This document shows positions 55,932 through 64,000 of a stretch of 64,000 bases of DNA, piece after piece (position 1 is the first letter of the stretch; each line of letters starts with the position of its first letter). The DNA lies in NCBI RefSeq assembly GCF_024679095.1, contig NW_026111621.1, forward strand, positions 645,004 through 709,003, given 5' to 3'. A program made the translations under genes and the position numbers. The notes beneath the pieces are model-generated. The model did no database searches. It saw only the letters and a list, made by a program, of their open reading frames with translations, and was not told the DNA's origin. The stretch comes from Eriocheir sinensis (lineage: Eukaryota > Arthropoda > Malacostraca > Decapoda > Varunidae).

Positions 55932-56938
55932 TAAGGATTGATTCAAAAGCTTTAGATAGACAAGAAAGTAAAGCTATAGGACGGTAGTTTGAGGGATTGG
56001 AGCGGTCACCCTTCTTAGGCACAGGCTGTATGAAGGCATACTTCCAGCAAGAAGGAAAGGTAGATGTTGACAGGCAGAGGCGAAAGAGTTTGACCAGGCA
56101 GGGTGACAGCACGGAGGCACAGTTTTTAAGGACAATAGGAGGCACTCCATCAGGTCCATAAGCCTTCTGAGGATTGAGGCCAGAGAGAGCATAGAAAACA
56201 TCATTTTGAAGAATTTTTATAACAGGCATAAAGGAGTCAGATGGGGGATGTGTAGGAGGAATATGCCCAGAATCGTCCAGAGTGGAGTTTTTAGAAAAAG
56301 TCTGAGAGCAGAGTTCAGCCTTAGAGATAGATGAGACGGCAGTGTTGCCGTCAGGACTGAGGAGTGGAGGGAAAGATGAAGAAGTGAAGTTGGTGGAGAT
56401 GTTTTTAGCTAGATGCCAGAAGTCACGGGAAGAGTTAGAGAAAGCAAGGTTTTGACATTTTCTATTAATGAAATAATTTTTGGTTAGTCGGAGAATAGAT
56501 TTGGCACGATTTCGGGCAGAAATTTAAAGTTCATAATTAGCATTAGTTTGAAGGCTCTGGTACCTTTTGTGAGCTACCTCTCTATCATTGACAGCACGAG
56601 AACAAGCGTGATTAAACCAAGGCTTTTTAGCGTGAGGAGTAGAGAAAGAACGAGGAATGTATGCCTCCATTCCAGAGACAATCACCTCTGTGATGCGCTG
56701 AGCACACACAGAGGGGTCTCTATCCTGGAAGCAATAATCATTCCACGGGAAATCGGAAAAGTACATCCTCAGGTCGTCCCACCGAGCTGAAGCAAAATGC
56801 CAGAAGCATCGCCTCATCGGTGGGTCCAGAGGGTGTACAGGAGCGATAGGACAGGATGCAGAAATAAGACTGTGATCGTAGGAGCCCAACGGAGAGAACA
56901 GTTTGAGGTTTGAGGGTTTGCGGTAAGGAAGAGGTCTA
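55932..56938 (-). pseudogene. LINE-J endonuclease end and RT N-terminal part
   Basis: From 56938 down there is the end of an APE endonuclease (GSYDHSLISASCP, including the late Asp-His pair) and a linker (KKPWFNHACSRAV). It stops at 56524 and then continues with breaks. The RT N-terminal blocks follow at 56229-55932 (LNPQKAYGPDGVPPIVLKNC, VPKKGDRSNPSNYRPIALLS, KAFESIL). Sequence between 56524 and 56229 shows relics of the same protein, and an opposite-strand paralogue lies at 60655-61016. The domain upstream of 56938 is replaced by A-run and (TA)n sequence. Confidence 0.8.
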
Positions 56939-57087
<149 letters not shown>

Positions 57088-57982
57088 GTTGAGAGTGCCG
57101 CCTTCCTAAACCTTCACCTTCCTAGAGGGTTAGATTAGTGCAGTCCAGCCTTTCACTAGCATAGTTATAGCACCTCCAAGCCTCTCTGCAGCACAGGACA
57201 CCTTCTGAATCTCTAGCGCAGAGCATGGGAGTGCCACCTTTCTATATCTTCACTTTCCTACAGGGTCAGATTAGTGCAGTCCAACATTTCAGTAGCATAG
57301 TTAAAACACCCCCAACCCTCTCTGCAGCAAATGACACCTTCTGATTCCCTAGCACAGAGCATGGGAGTGCCACCTTTCTACATCTTCACCTTCCTTCAGG
57401 GTCAGATTAGTGCAGTCCAGCCTTTCAGTAGCATAGTTATAACACCTACAAGCCTCTCTGCAGCACATGGTACCTCATTTCCTAACACTGAGCCAGAGAG
57501 TGCCAAATTTCTACGCATTCACCCTCCTACTGGGTCAAATTAGTGCAATCCAAACTTTTACTAGCATAGTTCGACCACTTCTAAGCCTCTCTGCAGCACT
57601 TGACACCTTCTGATTCCCTAGCACTGAGCCAGAGAGTGCCACCTTCCTACACATTCACCTTCCTACTGGGTCAGATTAGTGTAGTCCAGCCTTTCACTAG
57701 CATAGTTATTTCACCTTCAAGCCACTCTGCAGCACATGACACCTTCTTATTCATTGGCACTTAACTAAAAAGTGCCACATTCCTACAGCTGCATCTTCCA
57801 ACAGGGACAGATTAGTGCAGTCCAGCCTTGCAATAGCATATTTATAACACCTTCAAGCTTTTCTGGAACACATGACACCTTCTGATGCCCTAGAACAGAG
57901 CTTGAGAGTGCTACATTCCTACACCTTCACCTTCCTACAGTGTCAGATTAGTCCAGTCCAGCCTTTCACTACCATAGTTATA

Positions 57983-58344
57983 GGCGGTGGCTGAATCGAC
58001 AGAGTAACACCACCGCGTTCAGGAGGACGCGAGTTCAATAACCGCCCGGTGCCACCAAACTGGGATTTTTTAGCCGCCGCCGAATGGCTTAAAACTACCC
58101 ACATGCTGTCCAGAAGACCACCTATCAACCCGGACTCTAGATTCTAGGATTAAAGATGAGCTCCGGGAGGGCAGCATGAGACAATGCAAGATGGCGCCAC
58201 TATAAACACTCGCCTGCGCCAGAACGGGCTGGGCCGACCATCAGGACCCACCGGGAAGAAGCCTTGGGCCGACCATCAGGCCCCACCGGGAAAAAGCCTA
58301 CCGGTGCCATAGGCCGCGATGTAAAAAAAAAAAAAAAAAAAAAA
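57983..58344 (+). mobile_element. tRNA-derived SINE
   Basis: A 362 bp insertion in the satellite. Its head has an RNA polymerase III A box (TGGCTGAATCG, 57988-57998). A near-consensus B box (GAGTTCAATAACC, 58031-58043) follows ~45 bases later, one base longer than consensus. The body ends with two copies of a ~39 bp block containing GGGCCGACCATCAGG and CCCACCGGGAA (about 58230-58305). The tail is 22 A (58323-58344). The parent tRNA is not identified and the head is too diverged to be a working tRNA gene. Confidence 0.75.
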
Positions 58345-59037
58345 GAACACCAAGCCTCTCTGCAGCACATGACACCCTCTGATTCCCTAGCACTGAGTCA
58401 GAGAGTGCCACCTTCATACAATGTCAGAATAGTTCAGTACAGCTTTTCATTAGCATAGTTATAACACCTTGAATCCTCTCTTCAGCACATAACACCTTTA
58501 GATTCCCTAACCCTGTGCCAGAGAGTGCCAACCTCCTACACTTTCACTTTCCTACATCGTCAGATTAGTGCAGTCCAGCCATTCACTAGCATAGTTATAA
58601 CACCTCCAAGCCTCTCTGCAGCACATGGTACCTTCTGATTCCTTAACGCAGAGCTTGAGAGTGCCGCCTTCCTACACTTTCATCCTCCTACAGGGTCAGA
58701 TTAGGGTAGTCCAGCCTTTCACTAGCATGGTTATAACACCTTCAAGCCTCTCTGCAGCACATGGTACCTGATTCCCTTACACTAAGTCAGAGAGTGCCAC
58801 CTTCCTACGCATTCACCCTTCTACAGGGTGAAATTAGTGCAGTCCAACCTTTCACTAGCATAGTTATAACACCTTCAAGCCTCTCTGCAGCACATGACAC
58901 CTTCTGATTCCTTAGCACTGAGCCAGAGAGTGCCACCTTCCTACACCTTCACCTTCCTACAGCGTCAGATTAGTGTAGTCCAGCCTTTAACTAGCATGGT
59001 TATAACACCTCCAAGCATCTCTGCAGCACATGACACC

Positions 59038-60028
59038 TGGGGCGGTATCAATAAATACTGCTAGCAGTACTTTTAGTAGTGCTGCTAGAAGCTGTTTTCC
59101 TTTTAGCAGAATTTTTAACTTTACTGTCCTTTTCTGTCCAAATTACTTTGCCAATAATAATTATTTACGCCGAAAAGCCCCTCCCCAATTCTGGCTAAGC
59201 TCCGACCCCCCTTCACCTGATTGGCTGTTCATGACGTTATGCGTTGTATCAAAGACACGTACCAAATATACATAATTAAGATAATCTAACTAGTTTTATG
59301 ATTAAAAAAATATTCGTAGTTTAATTGAATGGCGGCACTCTACTTTAACAATCAATGGCATCACCTAAGAAACAAAGTACAATAATAAGTAAGCCAGTTT
59401 TGAAGGGATAACGGGCGGCCCTTCAAAACTTGCTATGTCGGTTTGAAGGCGATTATAGTAGGCTACCTATAAAGTAATGCACACTTTCCGTCATTATTTC
59501 CTACATAGCTCATTCACATAGGCATACTAATTATAATCACATAAAAAAATATCTTCTACAGTAACTTAATACAGGTAGGAATCATTGTATTAAGGAATAA
59601 GTTTTGTATCCTTGGCTTGGAGGGACGGGTGTGTACGCTCGCGGAACAGCGGGTGACGGTGAACGCGGCAGACGACGCACCCGTCCCTCCAAGCCACAGA
59701 TACGAAAGGTATTACTTACTCCTACCTGTATGAAGTTACTGTAGAAGATATGTTTTATGTGATTATATTTAGTATGCCTATGTGCATGAGCTATGTAGGA
59801 AATAATGACGGAAAGTGTGCATTACTTATTAGGTAGCATACTATAATCGCCTTTAATGCTACATTGTTTGTTTTTAATTGGCGCCTCCCCCCTGGAACAG
59901 CTGTTTGTCCGTATTTTTATTGGTACAACACTTCAGACACTATAATTAGTGCGCGGGGGCGACCAGTCAGCTGTTATTATCGTTATTATATTGAATGAGA
60001 CATCCGAAAAGTTAGCTTTTAAGTCGTT
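59038..60028. mobile_element. Foldback-like insertion with a long central palindrome
   Basis: The satellite is interrupted by ~990 bp of unrelated sequence. At its centre, 59446-59631 and 59678-59853 are near-complementary arms (186 and 176 bases) around a 46-base GC-rich loop. The innermost 18 bases (GGCTTGGAGGGACGGGTG and its complement) are exact. The left edge GGGGCGGTATCAATAAATAC looks like a DNA-transposon terminus, but the right edge does not mirror it. No transposase is present. This could be a MITE, or a foldback element inside another insertion. Confidence 0.6.
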
Positions 60029-60654
60029 ACAGAGGGTGCCACCTTCCAACACATTCATCTTCCTACAAGGTCAGATGGGTGCAGCCCAGCCTTTCACTGG
60101 CAAAAGTTATAACACCTCCAAGCCTCCCTGCAGCACATGACACCTTCTGATTCCCTAGCACTGAGCCAGAGAGTGCCACCTTCCTACTCGTTCATCTTTC
60201 TACAACATCAGAATAGTGCAGTCCAGCCTTTCACTAGCATAGTTATAACACCTCCAAGCCGCTCTGAAGCACATAACCCCTAATTCCCTTGAACTGAGCC
60301 AGAGAGTGCCACCTTCCTACACGTTCACCTTCCTACAGCGACAGATTAGTGCAGTCCAGCCTTTCACTAGCATAGCTATAACACCTCCACGCCTCTCTGA
60401 AGCACATTACACCTTCTGATTCCGTAGCACTGATCCAAAGAGTGCCACCTTCCTACACCTCCATCTTCCTTCACGGTCAGGTTAGTTTAGTCCAGCCTTT
60501 CACTAGCATATTTACAACACCTCCACGCCTCTCTGCAGCACATGTCAACTAATTCCCTAGCACTGATGTTGAGAGTGCCATCTTTCTACACCTTCACCTT
60601 CCTCCAGCGTCAGATTAGTGCAGTGCAGCCTTTCACTAACTAACTAACTTTCAC

Positions 60655-61016
60655 TAACCATGAACTTTACATTTCAGCATTTCTCCGACTTACCAAAACC
60701 ACTTTTATCAATAGAAATGTCAACACCTTGCTTTCTCTAATTCACCCCTTGACTTCTGGTACCTAGCAACAATATCACCAATTTCACTTCTTCCTCTTTC
60801 CCTCCTCTCCGTAACCCTGACGGAGTGACGGGAGCACTGCCGTCTTATCTACTTCTAAGGCTAAACTCTTTGCTCACACATTCTGTAAGAACTCCACCCT
60901 GGACGATTCTGGGCATATTCCTCCTACTCATACCCCCTTTATACCTATTATTAAGATTTTTCATAATGATGCTTTCTATGCCCTCTCTGGCCTTAACTCT
61001 CAGCAGTCAATATGGA
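60655..61016 (+). mobile_element. LINE-J fragment in opposite orientation
   Basis: This plus-strand segment aligns by eye with the minus-strand LINE-J at about 56530-56150, including CCTTGCTTTCTCTAA, CACCCTGGACGATTCTGGGC and TTTCTATGCCCTCTCTGG. It covers the linker just before the RT N-terminal blocks. The open frame is broken. It ends where the 28 bp array starts. Confidence 0.78.
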
Positions 61017-64000
61017 GGAGAAGGGGAAAGCACCTTGATATTGAGGAGCAGATGAGAGCACCTTGATATTGAGTAGCAGATGAAAGCACCTCGATATTGA
61101 GGAGCAGGTGAAAGCATATCGATATTGAGGAGCAGATGAAAGCACATCGGTATTGAGGGGCAGGTGAAAGCATATCGGTATTGAGGGGCAGGTGAAAGCA
61201 TATCGATATTGAGGAGCAGATGAAAGCATATCGGTATTGAGGGGCAGGTGAAAGCTCATCGATATTGAGAAGCAGATGAAAGCACCTTGATATTGAGGAG
61301 TAGGTGAAAGCACATCGATATTGTGGAGCAGATGAAAGCACCTTGATATTGAGGAGCAGATGAAAGCACCTCGATATTGAGGAGCAGATGAAAGCACATC
61401 GATATTAAGGAGCAGGTGAAAGCACATCGATATTGGGAGCAAGTGAAAGCACTTTGATATTGAGGAGCAAATGATAGCACATCGATATTGAGGAGCAGAT
61501 GAAAGCACCTCGATATTGAGGAGCAGATGAAAGCACCTCGATATTGAGGAGCAGATGAAAGCACCTCGATATTGAGGAGCAGATGAAAGCACCTCGATGT
61601 TGAGGACCAGATGAAAGCACATCTATATTGAGGTACAGGTGAAAGCTCGTTGATATTGAGGTCAGATGAAAGCAAATTATTATTGAGAAGGAGATGAAAG
61701 CACCTTGATATTGAGGAATACATGATAGTACCTCGATACTGAGGGGCAGATGAAAGCACTTCGATATTGAGGAACATATGAAAGCACCTCGGTATTAAGG
61801 AGCAGATGAAAGCACATCGATATTGAGGAGCAGATGATAGCAACTCGATATTGATGAGCAGATGAAAGCACCTCCATACTGAAGAGCAGATGAAAGCTCC
61901 TCGATAATGAGGAGCAGATGAAAGCACCTCGATATTGAGGAGCAGATGATAGCACATCCATATTGAGGAGCAAATGAAAGCACCTTGATATTGAGTAGCA
62001 GAAGAAAGCACCTTGATATTGAGGAGCAGATGAAAGCACCTTGATATTGAAGAGCAGAAGAAAGCACCTCGATATTGAGGAGCAGATGAAAGCACATCGA
62101 TATTGAGGAGCAGATGAAAGAACCTTGATATTGAGGAGCAGAAGAAAGCACCTCGATATTGAAGAGCAGATGAAAGCTCCTCGATAATGAGGAGTAGATG
62201 AAAGCACCTCGATATTGAAGAGCAGATGAAAGCACATCCATATTGAGGAGCAGATGAAAGCACCTTGATATTGAGGAGCAGATAAAAGCACGTCGATATT
62301 GAGGAGCAGATGAAAGCACATCGATATTGATGAGCAGGTGAAAGCATCTCGATATTGAGGAGCAGATGAAAGCACCTCGATATTGAGGAGCAGATGAAAA
62401 CACCTCGATATTGAGAAGCAGGTGAAAGCACATCGATATTGAGAAGCAAATGAAAGCACCTTGATATTGAGGAGCAGATGAAAGCACCTTGATATTGAGG
62501 AGCAGATGAAAGCACCTCGATATTGAGGAGCAGATGAAAGCACCTTGATATTGAGGAGCAGATGAAAGCACCTCGATATTGATGAGCAGATGAAAGCACC
62601 TCGATATTGAGGAGCAGATGAAAGCACCTCGATATTGAGGAGCAGATGAAAGCATCTCGATATTGAGGAGCAGATGAAAGCACCTCGATATTGAGGAGCA
62701 GATGAAAGCACCTCGATATTGAGGAGCAGATGAAAGCAGCTTGATATTGATGAGCAGATGAAAGCACCTCGATATTGAGTAGCAGATGAAAGCACCTTGA
62801 TATTGAGGAGCAGATGAAAGCACATCGATATTGAGGAGCATATGAAAGCACATCGATATTGAGGAGCAGATGAAAGCACCTCGATATTGAGGAGCAGATG
62901 AAAGAACCTCGATATTGAGGAGCAGATGAAAGCACCTCGATATTGAGGAGCAGATGAAAGCACCTCGATATTGAGGAGCAGATGAAAGCACCTCGATATT
63001 GAGGAGCAGATGAAAGCACATCGATATTGAGGAGCAGATGAAAGAACCTTGATATTGAGGAGCAGATGAAAGCACCTTGATATTGAGGAGCAGATGAAAG
63101 CACATCGATATTGAGGAGCAGATGAAAGAACCTTGATATTGAGGAGCAGATGAAAGAACCTTGATATTGAGGAGCAGATGAAAGCACATCGATATTGAGG
63201 AGCAGATGAAAGAACCTTGATATTGAGGAGCAGATGAAAGCACCTCGATATTGAGGAGCAGATGAAAGAACCTTGATATTGAGGAGCAGATGAAAGAACC
63301 TTGATATTGAGGAGCAGATGAAAGAACCTTGATATTGAGGAGCAGATGAAAGCACCTTGATATGGAGGAGCAGATGAAAGCACCATGAAATAGAGGAGCA
63401 GATGAAAGCACCTTGATATGGAGGAGCAGATGAAAGAACCTTGATATTGAGGAGCAGATGAAAGCACTTCGATATTGAGGAGCAGATGAAAGCACATTGA
63501 TATTGAGGAGCAGATGAAAGCACCTCGATATTGAGGAGCAGATGAAAGCACCTCGATATTGAGGAGCAGATGAAAGCACCTCGATAGTGAGGAGCAGAGG
63601 AAAGCACCTGATATTGAGGAGCAGATGAAAGCACTCGATATTGAGGAGCAGATGAAAGCACTCGATATTGAGGAGCAGATGAAAGCACCTTGACATTGAG
63701 GAGCCGATGAAAGCACCTTGATATTGAGGAGCAGATGAAAGCACCTCGATATTGAGGAGCAGATGAAAGCACCTCGATATTGAGGAGCAGATGAAAGCAC
63801 CACGATATTGAGGAGCCGATGAAAGCACCTAGATATTGAGGAGCAGGTGAAAGCACATCGATATTGAGGAGCAGATGAAAGCACCTCGATATTGAGGAGC
63901 AGATGAAAGCACTTCGATATTGAGGAGCAGATGAAAGCACATCGATATTGAGGAGCAGATGAAAGCACCTCGATATTGAGGAGCAGATGAAAGCACCTCG
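61010..64000. repeat. 28 bp minisatellite, ~107 copies, continues past the window
   Basis: A unit of 28 bases with core GATATTGAGGAGCAGATGAA and AGCACCTC or AGCACATC. The variable sites are CCTCG/CATCG/CCTTG and CAG(A/G)TG. Since 28 is one more than a multiple of three, all three minus-strand frames read the same 28-residue peptide repeat (SSISRCFHLLLNIEVLSSAP-like). The long open frames are therefore expected from the repeat. Confidence 0.97.

Larger units (their letters stand above)
46083..56938 (-). mobile_element. LINE-J, jockey-like LINE split by nested insertions (outer layer)
   Basis: Two minus-strand halves of one LINE flank an 8.5 kb insertion. The right half (56938-55932) carries the end of an endonuclease and the N-terminal RT. 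The left half (47452-46083) carries the central and C-terminal RT and the 3' end with an A-run. The halves join in one reading frame at TAAG (47449-47452 and 55932-55935), inside a conserved RT phrase. Without the insertion the element is about 2.4 kb and 5'-truncated. Confidence 0.88.
57088..60640. repeat. ~136 bp satellite, about 16 copies in three blocks
   Basis: A monomer of 133-137 bases repeats with a GAGAGTGCCACCTTCCTACA motif, then GTCAGATTAGTGCAGTCCAG and CTCTCTGCAGCACATGACAC. GTGCC anchors fall at 57094, 57231, 57367, 57500 and 57636. The array is split by a SINE (57983-58344) and by a ~990 bp insertion (59038-60028). Copies differ by perhaps a tenth of positions by eye. No gene is contained. 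Confidence 0.92.

Noticed and set aside
57983..58060. Functional tRNA gene
   Set aside because: The A box fits, but the B box has an extra base and no acceptor stem or anticodon arm can be folded by eye. The A-tail and duplicated body mark it as a SINE.
58943..60028. True terminal inverted repeats bounding the insertion in the 136 bp satellite
   Set aside because: The left GGGGCGG edge has no mirrored partner at the right edge. Only the central palindrome is supported, so the element type is left open.
61256..63968. Hydrophobic repeat protein encoded on the minus strand
   Set aside because: The frames are a forced result of a 28 bp stop-free unit. Three overlapping frames give the same peptide and none has a non-repeat end.

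Overview
This window looks like repeat-dominated DNA from an animal nuclear genome, most likely an arthropod and probably a decapod crustacean. The evidence is the density of long microsatellites, a CR1-type LINE with a TTCTTATG-repeat tail, an env-bearing Ty3/gypsy element and several LINE lineages. The species cannot be fixed from the sequence. I found no intact host protein gene, rRNA, tRNA or CRISPR array. Almost every long open frame is either a retroelement relic or a stop-free tandem repeat.

Layout. 1-4510: minus-strand Ty3/gypsy element (GYP1), cut by the left window edge, with LTR, tRNA-Leu-type primer site, Gag and broken Pol. 4511-11060: strand-asymmetric microsatellites and purine/pyrimidine tracts, plus a possible divergent CCAAT/TATA promoter near 10450-10620. 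11060-13340: a 52-54 bp minisatellite, then five copies of a ~236 bp unit framed by a 63 bp repeat. 13340-14060: A-rich, no gene. 14068-15934: a 31 bp tandem array. 15935-38415: a giant 36 bp GC-rich array with ~8.26 kb internal duplications, one inverted block (31865-35237) and a CR1 fragment inserted in that block (32427-33371).

38416-40640 holds a LINE Gag-like relic, a hAT-like terminus and microsatellites. 40673-45940 is a nearly full-length but dead plus-strand LINE (LINE-A: ORF1, endonuclease, reverse transcriptase, 3' hairpin, tail). 46083-56938 is a three-level nest on the minus strand. A jockey-like LINE (LINE-J) is split by a CR1 copy (47453-55931). That CR1 is split in turn by an env-bearing gypsy element (GYP2, 48735-55334) with two 245 bp LTRs and a 4 bp target duplication. 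In GYP2 a deletion joins Pol to the C-terminal part of an envelope-like protein in one open frame.

57088-60640 is a ~136 bp satellite interrupted by a tRNA-headed SINE and by an insertion containing a long palindrome. 60655-61016 is a second LINE-J fragment. 61010-64000 is a 28 bp minisatellite that runs off the right edge. The elements do not form a cooperative gene set. The window reads as heterochromatin-like or pericentromere-like sequence built by satellite expansion and serial transposon insertion.
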